59,658 nt of DNA from Gimesia sp. GTDB lineage: Bacteria > Planctomycetota > Planctomycetia > Planctomycetales > Planctomycetaceae. Positions within the stretch are counted from its first letter, which is position 1; each line of letters starts with the position of its first letter. Shown here piece by piece: positions 44,033 through 53,399 of the stretch. The translations under genes and the position numbers were made by a program. Location: assembly GCA_002706765.1 (NCBI GenBank), contig PAJV01000017.1:1-59658 (forward strand), given 5' to 3'. A model generated the notes under the pieces. That model had not been told where the DNA came from, ran no database searches, and saw only the letters and a program-made list of their open reading frames with translations.

Positions 44033-44158
44033 AGCGTATCACATTTAACTATAGTGTCTCTCAATCTATTATACTCGCTCCAAATGGTCCTGGAGACGCT
44101 ACAGTAAAACTGGACACAGTCTAAAACCTGTTCAAGAGAATTGATCTTTTAGAATTCA

Positions 44159-44197
44159 ACAACCGGAGTCGGTTCAAATACGCCGCACTCCGGTTGT
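44159..44197 (+). terminator. Rho-independent terminator of the DUF1559 region
   Basis: An 11-bp perfect stem (ACAACCGGAGT at 44159-44169, complement at 44187-44197), followed by GTTATTT. It is 127 nt past the second DUF1559 stop. Confidence 0.75.
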
Positions 44198-44389
44198 GTT
44201 ATTTAAACAGTAGAGTATCAGCGGTGATATGCCACACGTCATATAGTTCTCGTCAATCGTACACTGCACTGGTTCGGGGCAAAACAAAGAAGTTCTCATC
44301 GGTCGGTTTTGTCTGTCGCTGGGAACACGTACCATATTAATACACCAGATTAAGCATTGCTTTTGATTTCGAAATACAAAGGAAATTAC

Positions 44390-46054
44390 ATGAGTCGATT
44401 GTCACTATCAAAAATCATACTCGCAAAAATCGTACTGGGAAGTCTGCTGCTCGGTTCCCTGAATATGCCGGTTCAGGCCGAATCAAAGCCTGAAGTTCAG
44501 CAGACCGCCACCGGATATGTTTTTCAGGATACGAATCGTAACCGCAAACGAGATCCGGGCGAGCAGGGGCTGGGCTGTGTGCGTGTTTCCAATGGTCGTG
44601 AAGTCGTCTGTACTGATCAAGCCGGAAAATATGAACTGCCGGTAAACGACGACACCATTTTATTTGTCATCAAACCCCAGGGCTGGCGAACGCCACTCAG
44701 CAAAAATCTGACGCCGGAATTTTACTATATTCATAAACCCGCGGGATCTCCCCAGTCAAAATATCCGGGCGTCAAGCCGACAGGTCCGCTGCCTGCTTCG
44801 GTTGATTTTCCTCTCTACCCTCAAAAAGAGCCAGCACAGTTCCGGGCGATCTTTTTTGGTGATCCCCAACCACGAGATCAGAAAGAAATCGATTACATTG
44901 CCCATGATGTCATTGAAGAACTGGTGGGCACTGATGCTTCGTTTGGCGTGACACTGGGAGATATTCTGTTTGACGACCTTTCCCTGTTTGAATCACAGGC
45001 CCGGGGCATCGCGCTGCTCGGAATTCCCTGGTACAACGTGATCGGAAATCATGACATCAATTATGATGCACCCAATGACAAGTTGAGTGATGAAACGTTT
45101 GAACGGGCTTTTGGACCGGCTTATTATTCGTTCGATTACGGGCAGGTTCACTTTATCGTTTTGGACGATATCAATTGGATTGTTCCCGAAGAAAATAAAA
45201 CAAAAAAAGAAATGGAGAAGAAAGGCCATTATGAAGGTGGCCTGGGAAAAGAGCAGATCGAGTTCGTGAAAAATGACCTGCAGCAGATTCCCGATGACCA
45301 GCTGGTCGTACTGATGATGCATATCCCGCTGGTAGGGGTGGAAGATCGTCAGGACCTGTATCGCCTCATTGAAAAACGTCCGTTCTGCATGTCGATCTCC
45401 GGACACACGCATCATCATGAGCATCGCTTCATCACGAAAGAAGATGGCTGGCGTGGACCAAAACCACACCATCATATTATCAATGTCACAGTCAGTGGCA
45501 GCTGGTGGTCGGGGTCACCGGATGAGCGGGGGATTCCCCACACGATGATGGCGGACGGTGCGCCGAACGGATATTCGATCATCACTTTTGACGGTACCGA
45601 ATACGATCTCGATTTCCGGGCCGCCGGCCGTGCTGCCAGTTATCAGATGAATATTCTGGCACCCGAAGAGGTGACTGCAGATCAGACTGCTGAAACCGAG
45701 ATCTTTGCCAATATTTTCAATGGCTCAGAACGCTCGAAAGTAGAAATGCTGATCGGAGAGTCCGGCAGCTGGACAGCCATGGAACAGATTGACGAAATTG
45801 ATCCCAGCTTCAACAAACTGTCTGAAGCAGAGAACGCTGTGGAAGGTAAGAAGTATCGCGATCTGCCCAAAGCGAAAAAATCTTCGCATCTCTGGCGGAC
45901 GAAGTTGCCTGCCGGTCTGAAGCCGGGAACCCATCTGATCCGCATTCGCACGGTAGAGATGGACGGCGATAAACATCAGAGCGGACGCGTGATTCGTATT
46001 CTGCCTGCGAAACCCGCAGAAAAGACCGCTTCGACGGCTGCTACTGAAAAGTAA
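44390..46054 (+). CDS. Exported calcineurin-like phosphoesterase
   Basis: A 554-residue protein. Signal peptide about 1-31. About 40-130 is a small beta domain of the MetallophosN/SdrD-B kind (TGYVFQDTNRNRKRDPGEQGLGCVRVS). About 150-400 is the calcineurin metallophosphoesterase core with every metal motif: FGDPQPRD, TLGDILFDD, VIGNHDINYD, VLMMHIP and SISGHTHHHEH. About 410-540 is the MetallophosC domain. It likely hydrolyses a phosphoester in the periplasm. ATG 44390 is preferred to one 11 codons upstream because AAAGGAAA lies just before it and it yields the signal peptide. Confidence 0.9.
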   Translation: MSRLSLSKIILAKIVLGSLLLGSLNMPVQAESKPEVQQTATGYVFQDTNRNRKRDPGEQGLGCVRVSNGREVVCTDQAGKYELPVNDDTILFVIKPQGWRTPLSKNLTPEFYYIHKPAGSPQSKYPGVKPTGPLPASVDFPLYPQKEPAQFRAIFFGDPQPRDQKEIDYIAHDVIEELVGTDASFGVTLGDILFDDLSLFESQARGIALLGIPWYNVIGNHDINYDAPNDKLSDETFERAFGPAYYSFDYGQVHFIVLDDINWIVPEENKTKKEMEKKGHYEGGLGKEQIEFVKNDLQQIPDDQLVVLMMHIPLVGVEDRQDLYRLIEKRPFCMSISGHTHHHEHRFITKEDGWRGPKPHHHIINVTVSGSWWSGSPDERGIPHTMMADGAPNGYSIITFDGTEYDLDFRAAGRAASYQMNILAPEEVTADQTAETEIFANIFNGSERSKVEMLIGESGSWTAMEQIDEIDPSFNKLSEAENAVEGKKYRDLPKAKKSSHLWRTKLPAGLKPGTHLIRIRTVEMDGDKHQSGRVIRILPAKPAEKTASTAATEK

Positions 46055-46077
46055 ACGAGTTGATTCAGCTTAAATAT

Positions 46078-46112
46078 ACAGGGGACTGTGATTTCGATTC
46101 ACATTCCCCTGT
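46078..46112. terminator. Bidirectional terminator
   Basis: A 14-bp stem with one mismatch (46078-46091 against 46099-46112) between the convergent phosphoesterase and cytochrome genes, T-rich on the plus-strand side. It can serve both. Confidence 0.8.
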
Positions 46113-46139
46113 TTGCGTTTTGTAGCCATCTCTGGAAGA

Positions 46140-46598
46140 TTAACGTTGGGAGATCATGACCTTGTTGACTTTTTTGTGACAGGCGATGCAGGTCATCGTT
46201 AAATGCAGGTAACTGAGCGACGCACCATCGAGGTTTTTTTCTTTGGCAAATTTGATCACTTCTTTTGCGGTGGAACGGAATTCATCGCTCTGTCTTGCAA
46301 ATATGGGACCTTCAATTACCTGCCATTCAGTAGCATTACTCATCTCGATCATCCGCTGGGCCCCTTTCTGCATCAGGTCATAATCTTCCACCATCAGTCC
46401 TTCCAGAACCTGTTGCGAGCTGGTCAGCTTCTCCCGCATGAATTTGCTCAGCCGCTTTTCTCCCTCAGTTTTTTCCTGATCTGCTTCCTGATCGCACTGG
46501 TCAGGCGCGGAAGCGTGCGCCACATGGATTTCTTCAGAGCCGATTCCAGCGACCATCAGTAAAAATAAACCAGACAGATAACGGAAAGATTTGGACAT
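46140..46598 (-). CDS. Class II cytochrome c'-like protein
   Basis: A 152-residue exported protein. A signal peptide (about 1-28) precedes a mostly helical body, and the only haem motif, CIACH at 137-141, lies near the C-terminus, as in cytochromes c' and c-556. No axial Met is obvious, which also fits c'. An extra Cys is at 35. Such proteins bind NO or shuttle electrons; the role here is unknown. It stands alone and converges on the phosphoesterase gene. Confidence 0.75.
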   Translation of the reverse strand: MSKSFRYLSGLFLLMVAGIGSEEIHVAHASAPDQCDQEADQEKTEGEKRLSKFMREKLTSSQQVLEGLMVEDYDLMQKGAQRMIEMSNATEWQVIEGPIFARQSDEFRSTAKEVIKFAKEKNLDGASLSYLHLTMTCIACHKKVNKVMISQR

Positions 46599-46760
46599 AA
46601 CTCAGGACCTTTTACATTTTCAAAGTGAGCAGAAACGTTGACAAACAATAACGGACCTCTTGGTCCAGTATTGTGCTTGGAATGCTCACTTTTATTCAAT
46701 CCTGGTTGATAAAATCAATAAGAAGCCATGCCTGCAGATGCCAGCTTTCCGCCTGAATCA

Positions 46761-48797
46761 TCAGTCTGGTAACTCGATTTCAAAGGGCAGCATTTTCAGT
46801 TTGTCGTCTTTAGGTATAAAATAGGGGATGAGTTCAGCCCGCAGTCTGCCCTGCAGATTTTCAAACATTTCAGTGCGCGCACCCTCTGCGGTGGCTTCCC
46901 TTAAAAACAGGACTCGAGGATTGATGGCGACTTTTTTCGACCAGAGGGTTTTCTGTGATTCCTGATCAATCCAGGAAAGTTCAAACAGGGCAGCCGTCGT
47001 TTCCAGTGTCTGTCCCGTAGCGACTCGCCCCAGTGGATTCTGTACGGAGGGTTTGACATTTTTCGCAAGTTGCAATGTATTCCCCGCCTGTTCCTGGTAT
47101 TCGATCTTGAACACAATCGGTTGATCTGCGGCGACTTCAAAGCCTTCCGTTTTCAGCCGCTGCGTAATGACGTCACTCAGTATCGACTTGACCTCATCGG
47201 GTTTGCCAAATTTGATTTCCCCCACGTTTACTTCCAGACTGACCTGCTGACCGACTCCAAGATAAGCTTCAGACTTGCTGTCGTATGCAGCCAGAGATTG
47301 TTGAATTTCTTCCCGGGGGAGAGGGACCGTTACCAGGAATGGCTTCCTGTCGTAAAGCGTATTACCTTTCGCGTCTTCCATTGCACTGTCTGTCTGTGTG
47401 ATGAGGGAGTCTCCTGTGAGAAAAACCTGTGCACGGCTAAACACATTGGGAACCGGTTTGAGTGCCCAGGTGACCTGCTTTCGCTTGCGGTCAACAAATA
47501 TGGCTCCGTGTATTAACCAGCCCTCTCCGTCTGGACTCCAGGCAAGCGTATCACCTGAATAGCCTGGATTGCTGAACGCTTTATAGAGATCACCAGGAAA
47601 ATATAACAGATTGGAGACTGATCCATCTTTCAGGTTCATAATCCAGAGAGACGTTCCATTCGAATCCTTCATCCATAATGCCAGTTCTGTCCCATCATCG
47701 GAGAATGCTTTCTCGATCACAGAGAGAGTATCAGAAACGATGTTCCCTGGATCCGCCGCCTTGACGAGCTTTAATAACTCAATCTTTTTGACGAGTTCCA
47801 GCGACGATAGGTCATAGACAGATAAAGTCCGAAACATTCCTGCGATGAGATATTTGCCGCCTGGAGAGATTCTGTAGGCAAAGGAATTGAAATCGTTGTG
47901 ATTTGATGTTGCAAGGGCATCTTTGATTTGTTTGCCCGATTGTAAATCCCACAGTGAGATTTCATGAATAAACGTAGTATTCTCTTTGCGCAACGTCTTT
48001 ATAAACACTTTGGATGGACCGCAGAATTCATATGTTGAAACATTCGTCTCTGCAGGGCCGGCTTCCCAGGTTGCGATCACTTTACCAGATGAGACATCAA
48101 AACTTGCCAGTTTGGAAATTTTTGTTTTTGCGTTTCGTGCAGTCGCCAACAGGGTTTTACCATCGGAACTGAGCTTGACCTTCGGGTTATAATAATTATT
48201 TTCCCCTGGTAATTCGAGGCTCAATGTATTGATCTCTTCTCCGGTAGCCAGGTTCCAGACTGAAATTGACGGAATACTTTTTGCCGCGGCTTTAATTCCG
48301 ATGTAGGGAGAATGAGCGTTGGGTGTGATGAAATTGTCATCTCGCTCTTTCAGGTCAATCGAAAGCGCGGGGTCGGCGGTCCAGTCTGTCGAAACGCGGG
48401 GTGGGTCCACCAGGGAAAACCAGCCAGTTGATGCTTCTCCCCCGGTTGCAGAATTCTCAGCGCCTCCATTACCGGCCACACTATTCTGTCCGGCATCTTT
48501 GCCTCCCAGCAGCAGAAATCCCAGTCCGCTGAGTACCAGCAGTCCGACACCCGCTGCGATCGCATAGACGGCCGTGTTGGAACTGCCTTTTGATTTCGAC
48601 TTCTGCTTTGCGGACCCGGTTTTCTTTTTTCGGCTGGGACGAACGGGCTCGATGTATTCGTCGTCGAAATCTCCCTCATCCCCCGCGGCAGGAACCCGCA
48701 TTTTACTGCCACAGGATTTACACTTCAGTGTCTGTCCCGCCCTGTCGTCGCGTACTTTGTATTCCTGAAAACAGGTTTCGCAATCGAATTGGATCAT
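46761..48797 (-). CDS. Zinc-ribbon, single-TM protein with WD40-like propeller
   Basis: A 678-residue protein. N-terminal zinc ribbon with C6, C9, C26 and C29 (CETCFQEYKVRDDRAGQ, LKCKSCGSKMRVP), a basic linker (about 52-72), one membrane helix at about 76-98, a glycine/serine-rich stretch, and then from about 140 to 500 WD40-like repeats (ISVWNLATGEEI, LASFDVSSGKVIATW, ISLWDLQSGKQI, YDLSSLELVKKIE). The last 170 residues are a mixed domain of unknown type. The ribbon faces the cytoplasm and the propeller the outside, if the helix inserts in the common way. The ribbon is nearly identical to that at 19562-19987. Function unknown. Confidence 0.8.
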   Translation of the reverse strand: MIQFDCETCFQEYKVRDDRAGQTLKCKSCGSKMRVPAAGDEGDFDDEYIEPVRPSRKKKTGSAKQKSKSKGSSNTAVYAIAAGVGLLVLSGLGFLLLGGKDAGQNSVAGNGGAENSATGGEASTGWFSLVDPPRVSTDWTADPALSIDLKERDDNFITPNAHSPYIGIKAAAKSIPSISVWNLATGEEINTLSLELPGENNYYNPKVKLSSDGKTLLATARNAKTKISKLASFDVSSGKVIATWEAGPAETNVSTYEFCGPSKVFIKTLRKENTTFIHEISLWDLQSGKQIKDALATSNHNDFNSFAYRISPGGKYLIAGMFRTLSVYDLSSLELVKKIELLKLVKAADPGNIVSDTLSVIEKAFSDDGTELALWMKDSNGTSLWIMNLKDGSVSNLLYFPGDLYKAFSNPGYSGDTLAWSPDGEGWLIHGAIFVDRKRKQVTWALKPVPNVFSRAQVFLTGDSLITQTDSAMEDAKGNTLYDRKPFLVTVPLPREEIQQSLAAYDSKSEAYLGVGQQVSLEVNVGEIKFGKPDEVKSILSDVITQRLKTEGFEVAADQPIVFKIEYQEQAGNTLQLAKNVKPSVQNPLGRVATGQTLETTAALFELSWIDQESQKTLWSKKVAINPRVLFLREATAEGARTEMFENLQGRLRAELIPYFIPKDDKLKMLPFEIELPD

Positions 48798-49856
48798 GCT
48801 GATGATTTCTAATTGAGAATAACAGAAGCGCTGTGATTATGTGTAAATAAAATTATGGGGAATTATTTCTTGAACTCAAGCAGAAAATCAAAATCTCTTT
48901 CTTTTCGTTTCCCTGGCTGTCCCAGGCTTAGCGGCGAAATATGCAGCAGACGCACTGATCAAATTCGACTTGACACCAGGGTGCCGCTGCCGAGGATAAG
49001 CACCTAACTGAGTCGCGCGCGTGACCAGTTTACTGTGCACCGAAACACAAGCCACTTGTTCCGGCTCTTCACTACAAAATAGCCTGTTTATTCCAGATTT
49101 GCACTGCCTGAAACAACACCCGTTCGTGATGGTAGCCTGCGGGTCGCCGCAGATCGCAACGCATCGTCCCGGCACCGCCCCGACCTCGCAGCAGATCGGT
49201 TCTCTCTCAACCCGTATCGCCACATGAGATTGATCATCCCTCTTGACGCCCCCATGCCTTTCCAGAAAATAATCCACCATGCAACACAACCACAGACCAC
49301 TGAACCACAGATCGAACACAAGAATGAACCCCACAACAAAAACAATATTTCAATGTCCTCTCACCCGTCCGGGTGCCAATGTCTCGTTGGATACCACCGT
49401 TACACAGGCTACTTCCGTTGGCTTATTACGTTGGTTTGCTAAATTGGGTGCCACTGTTGGCTTGCCCAACAGTGCGCGCGAACAACCAGCGACCCCATCA
49501 AAAAAGCTGCTTCAGAATACAATTCGGACCGAGCAGAACGAGCATCCGGAACCAGATTATTCATACTCGTTCAGGACGGCCGGACAAGCCGGCCATGGCA
49601 CACGGGAGCCTCATTTGAAATTGCGAGTCTCCAACCAGAGAGCCCCTCGGCTCTCCTCTGTCGGCTTGCACGACGTGCCCGCTCATTCCAGAATTTCACT
49701 CAGGCGTTCCATTCTATCCGAATGCCGCCTGTGAGCTTCAGATGAAAATACGGAACCGGTTCTGCAAAAACATGTGAAACTGGGATTGCAGTGTTTATCG
49801 TAAAACGATAAAAGTTCGCCGTCTTACATTAAAACCCCTTGGAAAGGATTCCTGAG
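48798..49856. repeat. Repeat-rich spacer with REP-like palindromes
   Basis: About 1 kb with no supportable gene: the long minus-strand frame at 48888-49334 is low-complexity in codon use and has no family signs. It holds two related palindromes in opposite orientation: 49452-49474 (9-bp stem, loop CTTGC, preceded by GGGTGC) and 49578-49594 (6-bp stem GGCCGG, loop ACAAG, complement of CTTGT, followed by ATGGCAC). A third hairpin is at about 49638-49655 (GAGAGCC/GGCTCTC). These look like decayed copies of a planctomycete intergenic repeat family. Confidence 0.5.
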
Positions 49857-50390
49857 ATGGCTCGAAAAGATCGTACCAGTGTCATGTGCCGCCTTCTGTA
49901 TTATCTGTGTGCACAGACGCTCTGGGTGTTGCCCGCATTTTTACTCTGGGTCTGGTTTTGTGCCGACCTGATCGCGATGCAGAATGGCCGAATCCCTGTC
50001 AGAGCCATTCCCTTTCCGCTGCCGATATCGACGAAAGTCGGCATGGTTCTGCTGACTGCCCTGCTGCTGGCACCCACGTACTGGGGACTGCTTTCGCTGC
50101 GTCGTTTTCTCAAGGCCTGTTGTGTCGAAGATTACCTGGGCACACAAAACAGTCGGCTGCTGAAACGGTTTGCCCTGGGTCTGATGGGCTCTGCGTTATT
50201 ATCTCCCGTCTGCGGAGCGGCTCTCAGCGTTGTCTTGACGATGCATAATCCCCCCGGACAACGCATGCTGGCGATCAGCGTCGGTTCGAATCAGTTCATC
50301 CTGGCAGGAGTCGGCGCACTGATCTTTCTGCTGGCGAACCTGTTAAAGCGGGCCAGCCTGATCGCGGAAGAGCATGCCCAGATTGTTTAA
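49857..50390 (+). CDS. DUF2975 membrane protein
   Basis: A 177-residue protein with four predicted membrane helices (about 15-35, 55-75, 98-118 and 135-155). Layout and the YWGLLSLRRFLKACC-type loop fit DUF2975, the membrane partner of small YozG-type regulators. ATG 49857 has GGAAAGGA eight bases upstream. The HTH gene starts 77 nt after its stop, the normal arrangement for this pair in firmicutes and others. Role: probably senses or modulates the regulator at the membrane (inference from the pair). Confidence 0.8.
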   Translation: MARKDRTSVMCRLLYYLCAQTLWVLPAFLLWVWFCADLIAMQNGRIPVRAIPFPLPISTKVGMVLLTALLLAPTYWGLLSLRRFLKACCVEDYLGTQNSRLLKRFALGLMGSALLSPVCGAALSVVLTMHNPPGQRMLAISVGSNQFILAGVGALIFLLANLLKRASLIAEEHAQIV

Positions 50391-50467
50391 CCGCTGGTCT
50401 GATCTGTGACATTCAGTTATAGTGGAATGAGAGAACCGTCCTGCTTCGGAAAGTGATTCAAGATATC

Positions 50468-50707
50468 ATGCAAATTTATATTACCCTGGATGTCATGCTG
50501 GCACGGCGCAAAGTGACTTCCCGCGATCTCGCGAAGCACGTGGGAATTACCGAACAGAACCTTTCGCTGTTAAAATCGGGAAAAGTCAAAGGGATTCGCT
50601 TTGCGACGCTGGAAAAAATCTGTGAGTTTCTGGAATGCCAGCCAGGCGATATCCTGCAGTACGCGGCAGCAGAAGAAGAACAACAAGCAACAGGGCAGGC
50701 AGCCTGA
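50468..50707 (+). CDS. Small Cro/C1-type HTH regulator (YozG-like)
   Basis: A 79-residue DNA-binding protein. The body LDVMLARRKVTSRDLAKHVGITEQNLSLLKSGKVKGIRFATLEKICEFLECQPGDILQY is the YozG-type helix-turn-helix, and a 12-residue Glu/Gln-rich tail follows. The ATG at 50468 gives the standard start; a GTG five codons upstream is also in frame. It is coupled with the DUF2975 gene upstream and lies 15 nt before the VOC gene. Confidence 0.88.
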   Translation: MQIYITLDVMLARRKVTSRDLAKHVGITEQNLSLLKSGKVKGIRFATLEKICEFLECQPGDILQYAAAEEEQQATGQAA

Positions 50708-50722
50708 ACAGGGGAGAGAGTC

Positions 50723-51133
50723 GTGAAAGTACATGGTGTGCTGGAAACAGCAATTTACGTTGATGATCTGCAGCTCGCCATCGACTTTTATCAGCGGCTC
50801 TTTGAATTTGAAATCATGGCAGAAGACCAGCGGTTCTGTGCCATGAACGCCGGAGATCGCAGTGTCTTCCTGATCTTCAAACGGGGCGCGACACACACCG
50901 CCGCCCACCTGGAAGGGGGCGTCATTCCGCCGCACGACGGAGACGGCCCCGTGCATTTCGCCTTCGCAATCGAACAGGCCGACTTTGCACAGTGGGAAGC
51001 ACGACTGCTGGCGGCTGGCGTAGAAATCGAAAGCCGCGTCAGCTGGCCCCGCGGCGGAGAAAGTCTCTACTTCCGCGACCCCGACAATCACGTCCTCGAA
51101 CTCGCCACCCCCGGCATCTGGCCCATCTATTGA
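50723..51133 (+). CDS. VOC family (glyoxalase/dioxygenase-fold) protein
   Basis: A 136-residue single-domain protein of the vicinal oxygen chelate fold: VLETAIYVDDLQLAIDFYQRLFEFEIM at the start, HFAFAIEQADFAQWEARL in the middle and YFRDPDNHVLELATPGIW at the end. The conserved H and E positions needed for metal binding are present, so an enzyme or a resistance protein is possible; the substrate is unknown. Start is GTG 50723 with GGGGAGAG upstream. It follows the YozG-type regulator by 15 nt, probably in one operon. Confidence 0.87.
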   Translation: MKVHGVLETAIYVDDLQLAIDFYQRLFEFEIMAEDQRFCAMNAGDRSVFLIFKRGATHTAAHLEGGVIPPHDGDGPVHFAFAIEQADFAQWEARLLAAGVEIESRVSWPRGGESLYFRDPDNHVLELATPGIWPIY

Positions 51134-51467
51134 AAATAATGAATCAGATCCCAGTGACCCTTCCGTAAAATTCCAGGATTGAAGAAACCACGAAAGACAC
51201 GAAGTTGATTGCTGGATTTCAATTCTGCTGAAACCCCCGTGGGTGATCCCGAATGCAATTCGGGATTGCCGCAGGCAACAGGAGGTGACAGTGCACTCAA
51301 TGTCTGTTTCTGGAACATCCCTCATGCTGTGAGAATATGAAGCCGGTACAGTTCACCCATTTATTGAGTCTGGAATGATTCTTCTCGATTCACTCCAGGG
51401 TTGCTGTTATACTGAAGCCCTGTTTGAGGGATTTCTGTTCGTATTCGAAGTTTTCAGGAGACAGACG
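51134..51467. other. Spacer with palindrome and repeat debris
   Basis: No gene. It contains ACCACGAAAGACACGAAG at 51188-51205, a string often seen in scattered intergenic repeats (from memory), and the palindrome at 51246-51266. Promoter for the next small secreted protein must be near its right end. Confidence 0.4.
51246..51266. repeat. Short perfect palindrome
   Basis: ATCCCGAAT at 51246-51254 and its exact complement at 51258-51266, loop of 3 nt. It follows GGGTG, as the palindrome at 49452 follows GGGTGC, so the two may belong to one repeat family. Confidence 0.55.
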
Positions 51468-51893
51468 ATGATCACCCGACTCTTTGCTGTCCTCATGGTT
51501 CTGTGTTGCATCTCTCCTGCTGTTGCTGCAGACGATGTGATTTATCGAGCGGTAAAACCAAAGACACGCAAAAATCCGATCCGCATATCGGGTGTGAAAC
51601 CCAGTCATCAAACTGTTGTGCCCCGTCACTTCGTCGGTCAAAACGAGCGGGCAGCCGTGAAGGTGGTCCCAACAGTGCCGGCACAAATCCTGCCATCGCA
51701 ATCACTCCAGCGGACCCAAGTTGTCCGCAAGTCTGCAGGCTATAATCCCGATTTTCAATATCGCTGTCCCTGGGCCTGGTCAGAATTGCGTCGCGAAATC
51801 AGCAGTTCCGCGGAATACGACCGCCGCCGGTCGCGAAAGCAAAATCAACTGCCCCTGCATGGCGGCGCATTGATTTCAGAGTCCGCTGAGTAG
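51468..51893 (+). CDS. Small secreted protein of unknown function
   Basis: A 141-residue protein: signal peptide MITRLFAVLMVLCCISPAVA, then a basic, Arg/Lys-rich mature part with no known domain. The block FQYRCPWAWSELRREISSS near the end is its most structured-looking part. CAGGAG seven bases before the ATG at 51468 sets the start. The next gene, 95 nt downstream, encodes another small secreted protein with a similar leader, so the two may be distant paralogs or partners. Confidence 0.6.
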   Translation: MITRLFAVLMVLCCISPAVAADDVIYRAVKPKTRKNPIRISGVKPSHQTVVPRHFVGQNERAAVKVVPTVPAQILPSQSLQRTQVVRKSAGYNPDFQYRCPWAWSELRREISSSAEYDRRRSRKQNQLPLHGGALISESAE

Positions 51894-51987
51894 GGTACAA
51901 TTGATCTCGACACGATTCCGCTTTTCTGTTACATCACGGCTCCGAATGGCGTTCCTTTTCAGGCCCGATGATTTCAGGCGGCTCACG

Positions 51988-52455
51988 ATGCTCAAACTGT
52001 TTTTGACTATGGTTTTCTGCTGTGCAAGTTCCTCTCTGTTCGCAGAAGACGTACCACAAAGCATTTACGCAATGGATTCTTTCGAAACTCCCGTTCTGAA
52101 TTCGGTCGTAGAACCCCTGACTCCCGTTCCAGAGCAACAGGTTGCAGAAACGACCCGCGCGCGAACAGAATTGGACGCCAGTCTGCTCTTTCAGGTAGAG
52201 TCTGCCCCGCTTCTGCCCTTCTATGAGTCATACGATGCCAGTCAATTTTATGACCGGATGCGCTATTGGAGCGGTGGACTGGATTGTATCATTCCCAGAG
52301 AGAGAAAGACAAACACAAAGCACGCCGCCTCCGATGGTGCCTTCACCGTTTCAAAAAAACTGGAAGAGGTCTGGGAACGTCTGAAAACCGATTACCAGGA
52401 AACCGAAGAGAAGTATCGTTTGCTGAATCTGTACCACGGAGCGCGACATCGATAG
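51988..52455 (+). CDS. Small secreted protein of unknown function
   Basis: A 155-residue protein: signal peptide MLKLFLTMVFCCASSSLFA, then an acidic mature part (EDVPQSIYAMDSFETPVLN) with a Gly/Tyr-containing middle (YDRMRYWSGGLDC) and a helical end (KKLEEVWERLKTDYQETEEKYRLLN). ATG 51988 gives the signal peptide; CAGGCGG at 51976-51982 resembles the leader of the gene upstream. The two mature parts have opposite charge, which would suit a complex (speculative). Confidence 0.6.
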   Translation: MLKLFLTMVFCCASSSLFAEDVPQSIYAMDSFETPVLNSVVEPLTPVPEQQVAETTRARTELDASLLFQVESAPLLPFYESYDASQFYDRMRYWSGGLDCIIPRERKTNTKHAASDGAFTVSKKLEEVWERLKTDYQETEEKYRLLNLYHGARHR

Positions 52456-52555
52456 ATCCGCTACTGATCAGGCATGTTCTCCAGTTAATAGCGAATGCGT
52501 GCGTAATCTGAACTCATAATGTTGTCAGCGGTATTAACATTAAGTCGCTGTCCCT

Positions 52556-52990
52556 TCAGTAACTCTCGCTCCCCTGCTGAACAGCATGACGTTTACGCAT
52601 GCGAAGCAGATATGAGATCAGCCATGGACTGAGGGATAAAGCAAGCGCGGCGAACATCTGAATCTGCTTGCGAGTTTTCATCCTCTTGTGAGGCGGATTC
52701 GACATGGAAGTGGAAATGTCGTCCGCATCGTAATCATCTGCTGGTGAGGCCCCGTTAGAGCCATGAGAAGTGACGACCGTCACATTCGATGGCGTGTGTT
52801 GAATTTCGAATTTCTGCCCCCACGGATCAACAGTATCGGCAGATAGTTCTCCGGTTTGGATTTGTTGAGCCAGCTGGAAAGCCCGGGCATTGCGACTTTC
52901 CAGACGACCTTGCTCGACATTGGGCATGCCGAGCAGGAAGATCAACACAGAGAGAACGGACAGCAGAATGAACCTGACGATTATCATCAC
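52556..52990 (-). CDS. Membrane protein with pseudopilin-like DPWG motif
   Basis: A 144-residue protein with membrane helices at about 5-24 and 110-130. Between them DTVDPWGQKFEIQ resembles the DPWGNPY motif of type II secretion pseudopilins (GspG), but the N-terminus has no GFTLIE prepilin site. No family recognised. It ends 100 nt from the convergent secreted-protein gene. The start could be ATG 52990 or 52987. Confidence 0.55.
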   Translation of the reverse strand: MMIIVRFILLSVLSVLIFLLGMPNVEQGRLESRNARAFQLAQQIQTGELSADTVDPWGQKFEIQHTPSNVTVVTSHGSNGASPADDYDADDISTSMSNPPHKRMKTRKQIQMFAALALSLSPWLISYLLRMRKRHAVQQGSESY

Positions 52991-53083
52991 GGCACCGATG
53001 TAAACGGTTGGAATATTGCTTTGACGAAATAGATAATACAGGAATCGGGCTCTGACCCCTTAAGTCTCCTCGTCCCGGATTCG

Positions 53084-53353
53084 CTACACCTCATTCACAC
53101 CCGAGTGATCTTTCAACAGTGCCAGAATAACCAGCCCGATCAATGATAGAAAACCAGCCAGACACCATAGAGGGCTGCGACCTTTGGCCTTAGCATAGTA
53201 AGCAAAGCCGAACAGCAACATTATGGTTCCGCCGAGTGTCATCAATAAGCCGAGAGTCTGCTGTCCGCTGTCCATTATAATACGTCCCGCAATCTGGATA
53301 ATGAGTCCGGGAATGGCAATTGCAAGGCTTAAATTGTTGTATCGTTTGATCAT
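53084..53353 (-). CDS. Small three-helix membrane protein
   Basis: An 89-residue protein with three predicted helices (about 8-25, 32-50 and 60-77) and a polar C-terminal tail. The middle loop AKAKGRSPLWCLAGFLSLIGLVIL is typical of many small bacterial membrane proteins. AGGA nine bases before the ATG at 53353 sets the start; the frame is open 15 codons further. No function known. It is followed upstream by the low-GC pair. Confidence 0.6.
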   Translation of the reverse strand: MIKRYNNLSLAIAIPGLIIQIAGRIIMDSGQQTLGLLMTLGGTIMLLFGFAYYAKAKGRSPLWCLAGFLSLIGLVILALLKDHSGVNEV

Positions 53354-53399
53354 GGAAGTGTGTCCTGAATGGATGCTCTCTTTGGTTGGTAGTGTCAAA

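Noticed and set aside
48888-49334. A 148-codon open frame on the minus strand in the repeat-rich spacer.
   Set aside because: Codon use and residue content are unlike a folded protein, there is no ribosome binding site, and it overlaps palindromic repeat debris.
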